NCBI GenBank assembly: GCA_945874765.1
Contig: CAMCHQ010000002.1
Coordinates: forward strand, 62,001-126,000
Direction: 5' to 3'
Origin: an uncultured Clostridia bacterium
Lineage (GTDB): Bacteria; Bacillota; Clostridia; Oscillospirales; Acutalibacteraceae
Length of the DNA stretch: 64,000 bases
Under the pieces are notes generated by a model that saw nothing but the letters and a program-made list of their open reading frames with translations, was not told the DNA's origin and ran no database searches. The position numbers and the translations under genes are program-made. How positions within the stretch are numbered: the first letter of the stretch is position 1; every line of letters starts with the position of its first letter. Shown here one piece after another: positions 19,768-28,039 of the stretch.

Positions 19768-21277
19768 TTGTATCTCCTTGATTATTCTCGCTGTGACGTT
19801 TAATAAGCTCCTCAAGCATTTTGTCGTGCGATTTTTTGTCTATTTCATATTTGAGAGTAGGAATAACCGCTAAAATCATACCGATTGCAGGTGGAATTGA
19901 AATAAGAAACCACATAGCCTTTGAATAAGCGGTGTAGTCTGTTGCAAAATTAGCACCGTTTGCAATAGCTTCGTTCATTTTGCTTATGTTGATATCAGTA
20001 TATCCCACTGCGTCAAAAACATAGCCTGAAATAATAGAACTGATACCTGCCGAAAACTTAGTGATAAAGCTTTGACCCGAGAAGAAAATTCCGTCAGGTC
20101 TGTAGCCGTGATGATATTCCTCATAGTCGATACAGTCGCTTATCATAACGGACTGGCAAACGTTTACTCCGCCGAAGCCCATACCTGTACCGAAGAATAA
20201 AATTCCGTCAACAGCCACAAAGCCCATTTTAGAAAGCTCGGTAGGTGCTATTAAGTATACCACAAACAAAAGTGCAAATGCAATAGCGCTCAGTCCGCTG
20301 AAAAGATTATATACTTTTTTTGTTTCGTATTTTCTCATAAGAGCAGGGGAAATTGCCATTGAAACGAATTGACCTACAAAAAGTCCGCCGCCTAAAATAA
20401 GCACGATTACAAATATATCAAGCTTTGTAAACGCATAGGTGAGGTTTCCTTTGCAATAGTAGTATGTCAAAAGCGTCATTGCAATATTCATCATAAGCTG
20501 TAACGGAGCACGAAGAAGTCCGCTTATAAGAATACGTCTGAACGGCTTGCATTTCCACATAAGCGCAAAGCTTTCTTTCATAGTCTTCGTTTCGCTGCTG
20601 TTCGGCACTCTCTCTTTTGTACCTATACCCGCACATTCAAAAAGCGCCGAGCCTATGATGGTAATTATAATTGCCGCAATAATAAAGCCTTTTTGCGCAT
20701 TTGTGTCTAAGCCGAAAGCGGTATTGAGCGATTGCGATACGGCAACGATTGAAACTACTACCAAGCCGGCACCGATAGACGCAATAATTCTTGAAAGGGA
20801 AATAAGTGAGCTTCTGTCCTTTTCACTTTCCGTTATACGTGAAATAATACCCCAAAGCGGAATATCGCCGACTGTGTAGCTCATACCCCAAAGTACATAT
20901 GATATCGCCGCCCAGGCAACAATGAATATCATAGCCGTTTTGTTACCGCTTGCCTTTGCGTTTGCATAGTTACCGTTGAAAAATGCAACTATTGTAATAA
21001 CGCAAATAACAATGGGTGAAAAAATAAGATAAGGTCTGCATTTGCCCCATTTGGTTTTCGTTTTGTCAACAATTGAGCCCATCATAGGGTCATTGATTGC
21101 GTCCCAAATTCTCGCTATGGCAAATATCCAGCCAAGCGCAATAGCCGGCAGGCAAATTACATTTTGAAAGTAATAGTAAAGTCCGACGGCAACAACGTTG
21201 TAAATCATATTTTGACCGAACATTCCCGTCAAAAACATATTTCTTTCTTTTTTAGAATATGTGTTTACGTTTTCCAT
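19760..21277 (-). CDS. GPH-family sugar:cation symporter (major facilitator superfamily)
   Basis: The 505-residue membrane protein has about twelve hydrophobic segments. The N-terminal region GWIFAIARIWDAINDPMMGSIVDKTKTKWGKCRPYL is the signature of the glycoside-pentoside-hexuronide:cation symporters (MelB, XynP, GusB type). It likely imports the oligosaccharide or glycoside that the neighbouring GH31 enzyme cuts. The ATG at 21277 has a GAGGG site eight bases upstream; a TTG 15 bases earlier is possible but overlaps that site. The gene begins 16 bases after the GH31 stop codon, so the two are co-transcribed. Coupling ion and sugar specificity cannot be read here. Confidence 0.93.
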   Translation of the reverse strand: MENVNTYSKKERNMFLTGMFGQNMIYNVVAVGLYYYFQNVICLPAIALGWIFAIARIWDAINDPMMGSIVDKTKTKWGKCRPYLIFSPIVICVITIVAFFNGNYANAKASGNKTAMIFIVAWAAISYVLWGMSYTVGDIPLWGIISRITESEKDRSSLISLSRIIASIGAGLVVVSIVAVSQSLNTAFGLDTNAQKGFIIAAIIITIIGSALFECAGIGTKERVPNSSETKTMKESFALMWKCKPFRRILISGLLRAPLQLMMNIAMTLLTYYYCKGNLTYAFTKLDIFVIVLILGGGLFVGQFVSMAISPALMRKYETKKVYNLFSGLSAIAFALLFVVYLIAPTELSKMGFVAVDGILFFGTGMGFGGVNVCQSVMISDCIDYEEYHHGYRPDGIFFSGQSFITKFSAGISSIISGYVFDAVGYTDINISKMNEAIANGANFATDYTAYSKAMWFLISIPPAIGMILAVIPTLKYEIDKKSHDKMLEELIKRHSENNQGDTNG

Positions 21278-21292
21278 AATTTTTTCCCTCAA

Positions 21293-23620
21293 TCAATCTG
21301 TTATAAGCTGTTCAAACAAAAGATTTTTAACGTCTTTCGGAAGTTTGGAACTTTTTAACGCTTTTATTAATTCTTCCTTTGTCTGCGCATTTTTAAACGG
21401 CTTGTAGTATGCTGTTTTTTCAGTGGTTCGCTCCTGCCAGCGTGACATTGAATTAATAACTCTTTCTTTATAATCGGGCTTTTTGATAAGTTTTATATTT
21501 GTAAGCTCGATTTCTGTGTCGTCGCTTGAAAAATCCACTTCAATGCTTAAAGGTGCGCTTTTATTATATAATTTGTATTCTTTGTTTGAATTAATACTTG
21601 CGCTTTCTATTTCCTTAAATGTGATTTTGTATTTTCTCTCTTTCGGTATAACCTCGCCGTCGCCGAACGGTGCTTTAACCGTTAATTTGAGTTTGCCGTT
21701 TTTTTCGTCAAATTCGTTTATGATTTTAGTTTTGACGTTATGTTTTTCAAAATCTGTCTTGCCGTTATCCTCATAAAGGGTAAAGCTGCCCTTTCCGTTA
21801 AATACCCATAATTCAAGCGCTTTCGGGTTAGACGAAGAGTTGCCCCTGTCGTTTGATAAAGGAATAATCGCACCCTCTTTTGCAAGAACCGGTATATCGT
21901 AAAGTTCACGGTTAAGCGTTACATTCATAGGGCCGTGGTATTTTTGAAGAGTAAAAATATCTGTGTAAGTGCCTTTTGGTATCCAAGCATTTGCACTTGA
22001 CATATTAGTCTTTTTACTCGTTTTTGACGTAATCGGTATAGCAATAAGTTCACTTCCGAAGAAATATTCATTTGGCACATTAAATGCACTTTCCTCGTTT
22101 GGATAAGCGTAATACATAGGCTCGCAAAGCGGTGCGCCGTTTTTATGGCTCCTGTAATCCATAGTGAAAATATAAGGGATAAGCCTGTGCCTGAAATTAA
22201 GCCATTTTTTAGCGCTTAAATAAACGTCACGTCTGTATTTCCACGGTTCCTTGCCGAGCAAATCGTTTGACGTTGAGTGAAGCCTTAAAATAGGAGCAAA
22301 CACTCCGAATTCAATCCATCTTAAATATAACTCGTCATCTTTATATCCGAAATGGTGACCGCCTATATCGTGGCTCCACCAAAAATATGCCGCATTGGCA
22401 GCATTCGCAGTAAAATAAGGCTGAAAATTAAGAACTTTGTAATTTATAGCCGTATCGCCCGAAAAGCCTAACGGGTATCGGTGAGAGCCGAGCCCTGCAT
22501 ATCGTGAAAGGATAAGCGGCAACTCGCCGTTTTCCGCATTGTCAAGAAAATGATAATGATTTAATGCAAGAAGCGGGTCAAGTCCCTCTATATCGCTCTT
22601 TTTGCCTTGCTGCCAGTCTATCCACCAAAAGTCAACGCCGACTTTTTCGTAAGGCTTATGTACTTTGTCAAAATATGCATTCCAAAAATCGTCGTTTTTA
22701 CAGCTGAATTTGACATCTTCCTTTGTTTTCGGGTCAATGCCGACTGCTTTTGCCACCTCGTCATACATATCCTCAAAATATCTTATTCCTTCGGCGGGGT
22801 GAAGATTTAACGTTACCTTTAAATTGCGGTTTTGAAGATTTTTTAAAAATGATTTGTAATCTTTGAAAAGTTCCGTGTTCCAACTGTAACCCGTCCAGCC
22901 GTTAGCCTTTATCCCAAATTCCTTTTTTAAATCGGTCCAGTGCCAATCCATATCGATTGTTGCAACAGTGAGCGGAATTTCCTCTTTTTCAAATCTGTCC
23001 ATAATCTCAATATATTCATTGTCGCTGTAAGCGTGATATCTGCTCCACCAAACACCGAGAGCAAAACGTGGAACGAGCGGGGTAGCGCCCGATATTTTGA
23101 AAAATGCTTTGAGAGTTTTGCGATAATCGTTGCCGTAGGCAAAGCAGTAGTAATCTTTTCCGCCGTCACGTTTTACAAAATGACCTTCATTATCAAAAAG
23201 AATACTTGAACTGTCATCAAGCAAAAATGCGCCGTCTTTCGTAATCAAACCGTCATCAAGCGGCACTCTTCCAAACGTTGCGTCAAGCGTTCTTCTTGTG
23301 CCTTTCAGGTTTTTCTGACTATTAAAATATTGAACTTCACCGCTGTTTTTCATTTTCACGCAAAGGGGAGATGTTCCTTTGATTGTGAAAATAACGTCGC
23401 TTGTTTCAACAAGTATTTTGTTTCCGCTTTTTTGCACTTTGAATTTATCATAAGGGAAATTACGGTTTAGCACGGTGAAACTTGCCAAATCCGTAAAAGT
23501 GCCGACCTCAACTCTTATCAAACGTGAGGTCAGATATGTAATTCTGATATTGTCAATGATTTTTATTTGATTTTCGTTCGCTTTCGCATTCGTTTCAACG
23601 ATTAAAGATTTTTTTAGCAT
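21293..23620 (-). CDS. Glycoside hydrolase family 31 (alpha-glucosidase/alpha-xylosidase-like)
   Basis: The 775-residue enzyme has the GH31 N-terminal beta-sandwich, a TIM barrel starting at PRFALGVWWSRYHAY, the nucleophile Asp in VDFWWIDWQQG near residue 334 and the acid/base Asp in GFSGDTAINYK near residue 386, followed by the C-terminal beta domains. A family member removes terminal alpha-linked glucose or xylose. No signal peptide is seen, so it acts in the cytoplasm on sugars brought in by the GPH symporter encoded just downstream. The last 90 residues (after EIELTNIKLIKK) form an extra helical tail containing MSRWQERTTEKTAYYKPFK, beyond the usual catalytic unit. First gene of the operon. 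Confidence 0.93.
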   Translation of the reverse strand: MLKKSLIVETNAKANENQIKIIDNIRITYLTSRLIRVEVGTFTDLASFTVLNRNFPYDKFKVQKSGNKILVETSDVIFTIKGTSPLCVKMKNSGEVQYFNSQKNLKGTRRTLDATFGRVPLDDGLITKDGAFLLDDSSSILFDNEGHFVKRDGGKDYYCFAYGNDYRKTLKAFFKISGATPLVPRFALGVWWSRYHAYSDNEYIEIMDRFEKEEIPLTVATIDMDWHWTDLKKEFGIKANGWTGYSWNTELFKDYKSFLKNLQNRNLKVTLNLHPAEGIRYFEDMYDEVAKAVGIDPKTKEDVKFSCKNDDFWNAYFDKVHKPYEKVGVDFWWIDWQQGKKSDIEGLDPLLALNHYHFLDNAENGELPLILSRYAGLGSHRYPLGFSGDTAINYKVLNFQPYFTANAANAAYFWWSHDIGGHHFGYKDDELYLRWIEFGVFAPILRLHSTSNDLLGKEPWKYRRDVYLSAKKWLNFRHRLIPYIFTMDYRSHKNGAPLCEPMYYAYPNEESAFNVPNEYFFGSELIAIPITSKTSKKTNMSSANAWIPKGTYTDIFTLQKYHGPMNVTLNRELYDIPVLAKEGAIIPLSNDRGNSSSNPKALELWVFNGKGSFTLYEDNGKTDFEKHNVKTKIINEFDEKNGKLKLTVKAPFGDGEVIPKERKYKITFKEIESASINSNKEYKLYNKSAPLSIEVDFSSDDTEIELTNIKLIKKPDYKERVINSMSRWQERTTEKTAYYKPFKNAQTKEELIKALKSSKLPKDVKNLLFEQLITD

Positions 23621-23728
23621 AATAACTCCGTTTTGTCAAAAAAAATATACAGTCTTATAAATATATCATATAGCAAATATAAATAAAAGTAAAGCATAAA
23701 ATATATAAAAAACTATACAAAATCACAA

Positions 23729-23753
23729 AAGCGTTGCGAATATTGCAACGCTT
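23729..23753 (-). terminator. Intrinsic terminator of spoVAC
   Basis: AAGCGTTGC and GCAACGCTT form a nine-base-pair stem with a seven-base loop; on the minus strand it ends in TTTTG. It lies directly past the spoVAC stop. The rest of 23621-23728 is AT-rich leader of the GH31 operon. Confidence 0.75.
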
Positions 23754-23768
23754 AAATAAATATTGAGA

Positions 23769-24212
23769 TTAATATAGCTTAAATATGAATATTATCAAAC
23801 CGTATAAAAATGCCGACGCCGTGCCGTAAACGATTACCGGACCTGCAATTGAAAACATTTGTGCCGCCGTGCCGAGAACAAAACCCTCGTGTTTCCATTC
23901 AAGAGCAGGGGATACAACGCTGTTTGCAAAGCCTGTAATCGGTACAATCGTTCCTGCGCCTGCGTGCCTTGCGATTTTGTCAAAAACACCGATACCTGTC
24001 AAAATTGCGGTTATAATAATTAATACGCTTGATGTTGCGGCGCTGACTTCTTTTTCTTTTAATCCGGCATTTTCAAAAATCGTAAATAAAATTTGACCGA
24101 AAAGGCAAATGGCACCGCCGAACAAAAAAGCCTTAATGCAATTTAAGATTTTCGGCGAATTGGGACTTGCTTTGTCCGTCATTTTACTGTAATCGTCTTT
24201 GCTGATGCTCAT
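23769..24212 (-). CDS. spoVAC: Stage V sporulation protein AC
   Basis: SpoVAC is an inner-membrane protein of the developing spore that takes part in dipicolinic acid channel activity during spore formation and germination. The 147-residue protein has several membrane segments and the family motif FAGAGTIVPITGFANSVVSPALE-like region (HAGAGTIVPITGFANSVVS) together with CIKAFLFGGAICLFGQ, close to the Bacillus protein in length. In most spore formers spoVAC is followed by spoVAD and spoVAE; here it stands alone between a terminator and a divergent ABC gene. A ribosome site AGAGGTGACATATT precedes the ATG. Expected to be made in the forespore, but I could not assign a sigma-G promoter with confidence. 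Confidence 0.92.
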   Translation of the reverse strand: MSISKDDYSKMTDKASPNSPKILNCIKAFLFGGAICLFGQILFTIFENAGLKEKEVSAATSSVLIIITAILTGIGVFDKIARHAGAGTIVPITGFANSVVSPALEWKHEGFVLGTAAQMFSIAGPVIVYGTASAFLYGLIIFIFKLY

Positions 24213-24261
24213 AATATGTCACCTCTGTATTAATGTTTACAATCTTATAATAATTATTCAC

Positions 24262-24290
24262 TTGACTTTTGAGATTATATCTTGTAATAT
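24262..24290 (+). promoter_or_regulatory. Promoter of the ABC ATPase gene
   Basis: TTGACT (24262-24267), 17 bases and TAATAT (24285-24290), followed by AACGGAGGC ahead of the ATG. Confidence 0.6.
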
Positions 24291-24328
24291 CTTAATATAC
24301 TATTTGTAAAACAAACGGAGGCATACTT

Positions 24329-25075
24329 ATGCATCTTATTGAAGTACGTGATGTATATAAAATATATAATCCCGGTGAAAACCAGGTAAATGCGCTTGAC
24401 GGTGTATCAATCACTATTGATGAGGGCGAATTTGTCGCCATTATCGGTCAGTCGGGCTCGGGTAAATCAACTCTTATGAATATGCTCGGTTTACTTGATA
24501 CTCCCACTCACGGCGAATATTATATTAACGGCAAACTTGTTGACGATTTGACCGATGACCAAATGAGTGTTATCAGAAATGAGGAAATAGGCTTTATTTT
24601 CCAGGGTTTTAACCTTATTTCTTCTCTTACGGCTCTTGAAAATGTTGAGCTTCCTTTGGTTTACAGGGGTATGCCTAAGCAGGAAAGACGTGAAATTTCA
24701 CAAAAGGCACTTGAAAGAGTAGGCCTCGGAAGCCGTATTCATCATTTGCCGGCAGAGATGTCGGGCGGTCAGCAGCAGCGTGTTGCCGTTGCAAGAGCCA
24801 TTGCCGCAAGACCTCCGGTAATTTTAGCCGATGAGCCTACCGGTAACCTTGATACAAAGTCAACAAAAGAGGTTATGGCAATTTTGCACGAACTCAAGGA
24901 CGAGGGCAGAACCGTTATCGTTATTACCCATGATAATGAAATTGCGGAAGAGGCTGAACGTGTAATACGTATCCGTGACGGCAAGATGGTTGAGGACTAT
25001 ATCAATCCGGGTTATGAGGAAAAATACGGCAGAGAGTCAAAGAAAAATAATAAAAACCCGATTGACGAGGGTTAA
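24329..25075 (+). CDS. ABC transporter ATP-binding protein, MacB/LolD type
   Basis: The 248-residue ATPase has Walker A GQSGSGKSTLMN, the Q-loop FQGFNLISSLTALENVELP, the ABC signature MSGGQQQRVAVARAIA, Walker B PPVILADEPTGNLD and the H-loop VIVITHD. GFNLISSLTALENVELPL is typical of the LolD/MacB/YknY group, which works with FtsX-like permeases in peptide, lipid or antimicrobial export. No permease gene is beside it: a terminator follows at once and then the phage-like cluster begins. The C-terminus has an extra 30-residue charged tail. Partner permease unknown. Confidence 0.9.
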   Translation: MHLIEVRDVYKIYNPGENQVNALDGVSITIDEGEFVAIIGQSGSGKSTLMNMLGLLDTPTHGEYYINGKLVDDLTDDQMSVIRNEEIGFIFQGFNLISSLTALENVELPLVYRGMPKQERREISQKALERVGLGSRIHHLPAEMSGGQQQRVAVARAIAARPPVILADEPTGNLDTKSTKEVMAILHELKDEGRTVIVITHDNEIAEEAERVIRIRDGKMVEDYINPGYEEKYGRESKKNNKNPIDEG

Positions 25076-25094
25076 TACATATTTTAAAAGAATT

Positions 25095-25124
25095 TACAGC
25101 AGGCATTTTGTCTGCTGTTTTTTT
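25095..25124 (+). terminator. Intrinsic terminator after the ABC ATPase gene
   Basis: ACAGCAGG and the matching TCTGCTGT form a stem with a loop CATTTTG-like centre, followed by a run of seven T. Confidence 0.8.
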
Positions 25125-25158
25125 ATGTCTTTTTTTAAAATATTTTGTGCAATAATCG

Positions 25159-25186
25159 TATTCACGATATACGTATATCGTGAATA
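25159..25186. promoter_or_regulatory. Perfect 28-base palindrome ahead of the phage-like operon
   Basis: The sequence from 25159 to 25186 equals its own reverse complement; its centre is CGATATACGTATATCG. A weak promoter, TTGTGC with a 17-base spacer and TATACG, would place the -10 inside it. The size and perfect symmetry suggest an operator for a dimeric repressor, which is not encoded in the cluster. Confidence 0.6.
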
Positions 25187-25252
25187 AAACAGTAAAAATA
25201 AATTTTTTTGCCACTTTTTTAGGCAAAATATAGCCTTTAGACGTTATATTTT

Positions 25253-25290
25253 TCTCTCTACACGCTGTTAGTGTAGGGAGTTTTTCTTTT
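25253..25290 (+). terminator. Terminator-like hairpin in the leader of the phage-like operon
   Basis: CTCTACAC pairs with GTGTAGGGAG with one bulge, followed by TTTTTCTTTT. It lies between the palindrome and the first start codon, so it would act as an attenuator or insulate the operon from reading upstream. Confidence 0.5.
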
Positions 25291-25321
25291 GACCTACAAA
25301 AAATGATATGGAGGTGTGAAA

Positions 25322-25657
25322 ATGTCACGCAGAAAAAAGATAAGCGAAAAGGAGGTATGCGACGGATTAAGACGTCTTGCATTCGGTGAAATTACGGATG
25401 CCGTCAGCCTGCTTTTCGAGCCTGAGGAGGAAATACTTCAGAAACTTAATAAGCTCGATTTATTTAATGTGAGTGAAATTAAACGTCCTAAGGGCGGAGG
25501 AATGGAGATTAAATTCTTTGACAGGCTGAAAGCTATTGACAAAATCAGAGAAATGGTGAATGAGCAAACGGACAAGTCGCCGACCTCGTTTTATGAGGCA
25601 TTGGAAAAAAGTACGCAGGCGACTAAAAAGCATTATACGGAGGAGTTTGATGAATAA
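25322..25657 (+). CDS. Phage terminase small subunit-like protein
   Basis: A 111-residue charged protein starting MSRRKKISEKEVCDGLRRLAFGEITDAVSLL. It lies directly before the large terminase and shares an eight-base overlap with it, the place and size of a small terminase. Residues 10-30 could form a helix-turn-helix-like DNA-recognition part, and FNVSEIKRPKGGGMEIKFFDRLKAIDKIREM resembles the closing part of XtmA-like small subunits. GGAGG seven bases ahead supports the ATG at 25322. The family call rests largely on position. Confidence 0.75.
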   Translation: MSRRKKISEKEVCDGLRRLAFGEITDAVSLLFEPEEEILQKLNKLDLFNVSEIKRPKGGGMEIKFFDRLKAIDKIREMVNEQTDKSPTSFYEALEKSTQATKKHYTEEFDE

Positions 25658-26909
25658 ATTTATACCGTTTTCAAAAAAGCAGCTTGCCGTCTTAAATTGG
25701 TGGTGCAACGGCAGTGACGTTAAAAATAAAAACGGCATAATCTGTGACGGCGCCGTAAGGTCGGGCAAAACGCTTTGTATGGGTATTTCGTTTATTTGTT
25801 GGTCCTTTTATGCTTTTTGCGATACTTCGTTTGCCATTTGCGGGAAAACAATTTCTTCGCTTAGAAGAAACGTTATTACTCCGCTTTTGCCAACGCTAAA
25901 AGAACTCGGTTTCAGCGTTGATTACAGGATTAGCAGGAATATGGTTACGATTTCAAGAGGCAATGTGACTAACCGTTATTATCTTTTCGGCGGCAGAGAT
26001 GAGTCAAGTGCAGCTCTCATTCAGGGTATGACTTTGGGTGGCGTTATGCTCGATGAGGTTGCGCTTATGCCGAGAAGTTTTGTTGAACAGGCAGTCGCAA
26101 GATGTTCTCTTGAAAATTCAAAGTACTTTTTCAACTGCAATCCCGAGCATCCGTATCATTGGTTTTATATGGAATGGATAAAGAAAGCCGAGGAAAAAAA
26201 CGTTTTGTATATCCATTTCACTATGGACGATAATCCCTCTTTGTCCCAAAGCGTTAAAAGAAGATATAAAAGTCTTTATTCGGGTGCGTTTTATGAGAGA
26301 TTTATAGAGGGAAAATGGGTTACGGCACAAGGTCTTGTTTATCCTATGTTTTCACCCCAAAGGCATGTAAAGGTTTGCAATGGAAAATTCAGTCGCTATT
26401 ATCTTTCGTGCGATTACGGAACCGTAAATCCTTTTTCATTGGGTCTTTGGGGAGAGTGCGACGGCAAGTGGTATCGGCTTGACGAGTATTATTATTCAGG
26501 CAGGGACAACGGTATTCAACTGACAGACGAGGAATATTACCGTGAGCTTGAAAAGCTTGCCGCAAACAAAGATATAACGGCTTTGATAATCGACCCGTCA
26601 GCCGCATCTTTTATTCAAACTGTTTTAAGACACAAAAAATTTCGTGTAATTAAAGCGAATAACGATGTTCTCTCGGGTATTAACCGGGTGTGTCAGGCTT
26701 TAAAGGATGAGGAAATATATTTTTATCCTTGCTGCAGTGACGCTATAAGAGAATTTTCGATTTATCGCTGGGATGACAGTATAAAAAAAGATGCGGTTAA
26801 GAAAGAAAACGATCACGCAATGGATGATATACGATATTTTGTCGCAACTGTTTTAAACAAAGACGCCCAAAATACTTCGTTCGCATCTGTTGCAATAGAA
26901 AGGAATTAG
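25650..26909 (+). CDS. Phage terminase large subunit
   Basis: The 419-residue protein is the ATP-driven motor and nuclease that packs DNA into proheads. It has a Walker A CDGAVRSGKT near residue 33, Walker B GGVMLDEVAL near residue 135, and a C-terminal RNase H-like nuclease with the acidic residues in LSCDYGTVNPF, LIIDPSAASF and DHAMDDIRYF. All catalytic parts appear intact. The ATG at 25650 has AGGAG just ahead and overlaps the previous stop. It resembles XtmB of the PBSX group by order in the cluster. Confidence 0.95.
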   Translation: MNKFIPFSKKQLAVLNWWCNGSDVKNKNGIICDGAVRSGKTLCMGISFICWSFYAFCDTSFAICGKTISSLRRNVITPLLPTLKELGFSVDYRISRNMVTISRGNVTNRYYLFGGRDESSAALIQGMTLGGVMLDEVALMPRSFVEQAVARCSLENSKYFFNCNPEHPYHWFYMEWIKKAEEKNVLYIHFTMDDNPSLSQSVKRRYKSLYSGAFYERFIEGKWVTAQGLVYPMFSPQRHVKVCNGKFSRYYLSCDYGTVNPFSLGLWGECDGKWYRLDEYYYSGRDNGIQLTDEEYYRELEKLAANKDITALIIDPSAASFIQTVLRHKKFRVIKANNDVLSGINRVCQALKDEEIYFYPCCSDAIREFSIYRWDDSIKKDAVKKENDHAMDDIRYFVATVLNKDAQNTSFASVAIERN

Positions 26910-26911
26910 CT

Positions 26912-28039
26912 TTGAAGATTTTAGATTTTAGAAAAAAGAAAGGTAAAAATTCAAACGCTGCCTGTGCGGTTCAAACGTCAATCGCCACAAATCATCCTTA
27001 CTACAATCTTACAAGCTATGCGCCGATTAATGCTCAGTCGAGGGTATATGCCGAGCTTAGAAACGCCGTTCCGATTTTGGACGCTGCGATTAATAAAATT
27101 GTGCGTTTATGTGAAGGTTTCAGCTTTGATACCGGCAATGATAAGGTCAACGATATGATGAATACGTATTTTGAGTCGATAAACGTCGGCGGAAACCAAA
27201 AGGGTATTGCTTCGTTTATATCAAATTATCTTAATCAGCTTTTGACATTCGGCACGGCAATCGGTGAAATAGTTATGTGCTCTGACGGAATATATGCTCT
27301 TTATAACAGCGAACTTTCGTCAATCGAACTTAAAAGGGCGAAAAACGGAATTGATGTCGATTATTACAATAACGGCACAAAAATCAATAATCCTAATTTG
27401 ATATTGTATTCCGTTTTAAATCCGAAGCCTGCCGATTTATGCGGTACAAGCCTTCTTTCGGGTTTGCCGTTTGTAAGCAATATTTTGCTCGAAATTTACA
27501 ACACAATCGGGGAAAATTGGAAGCATGCGGGAAATCTTCGATATTCCGTTATTTGCAAGCCGGATAAGGACAGCGCTTATTCAAACGCAAATGAAACGGC
27601 ACAAACCGTTGCTAAGGCTTGGAAAGACGCTATGGATTCAAATTCGGTCAAGGATTTTGTTGCAGTCGGTGATGTAAGCGTTAAGGTAATCGGTGCGGAT
27701 AATGCCGTTCTTGACAGCGAAATCCCTGTCAGACAGCTTCTTGAGCAGATTGTTGCCAAAACAGGACTTCCGCCGTTTATGCTCGGGCTTAGCTGGTCGT
27801 CAACAGAGAGAATGAGTATGCAGCAGGCTGATATTTTAACAAGTGAGCTTGAATCGTACAGACGTATTCTCGAACCGGTTATTAAGCAAATAGGTAATTT
27901 ATACCTTGCGACAAACGCCTTGCCTTATGAAGCAAATGTTGAGTGGAAGAAGATTACGCTTCAAGACGAGTGCGATAAGGCACAGGCAGAACTTTATTCG
28001 GCACAGGCGGAGCAAATAAGAAGGGAGATGGAAGATTGA
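26912..28039 (+). CDS. Phage portal protein
   Basis: The 375-residue protein should form the ring through which DNA enters the capsid and to which connectors attach. RNAVPILDAAINKIVRL, FGTAIGEIV, AGNLRYSVICKP and GLPPFMLGLSWSSTERMSMQQADIL are typical of SPP1/PBSX-like portals. It is on the short side (many are 420-500). The start is a TTG at 26912 after an AAAGGAA site and only two bases after the terminase stop; no ATG fits better. The end overlaps the next gene in TTGA. Confidence 0.9.
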   Translation: MKILDFRKKKGKNSNAACAVQTSIATNHPYYNLTSYAPINAQSRVYAELRNAVPILDAAINKIVRLCEGFSFDTGNDKVNDMMNTYFESINVGGNQKGIASFISNYLNQLLTFGTAIGEIVMCSDGIYALYNSELSSIELKRAKNGIDVDYYNNGTKINNPNLILYSVLNPKPADLCGTSLLSGLPFVSNILLEIYNTIGENWKHAGNLRYSVICKPDKDSAYSNANETAQTVAKAWKDAMDSNSVKDFVAVGDVSVKVIGADNAVLDSEIPVRQLLEQIVAKTGLPPFMLGLSWSSTERMSMQQADILTSELESYRRILEPVIKQIGNLYLATNALPYEANVEWKKITLQDECDKAQAELYSAQAEQIRREMED

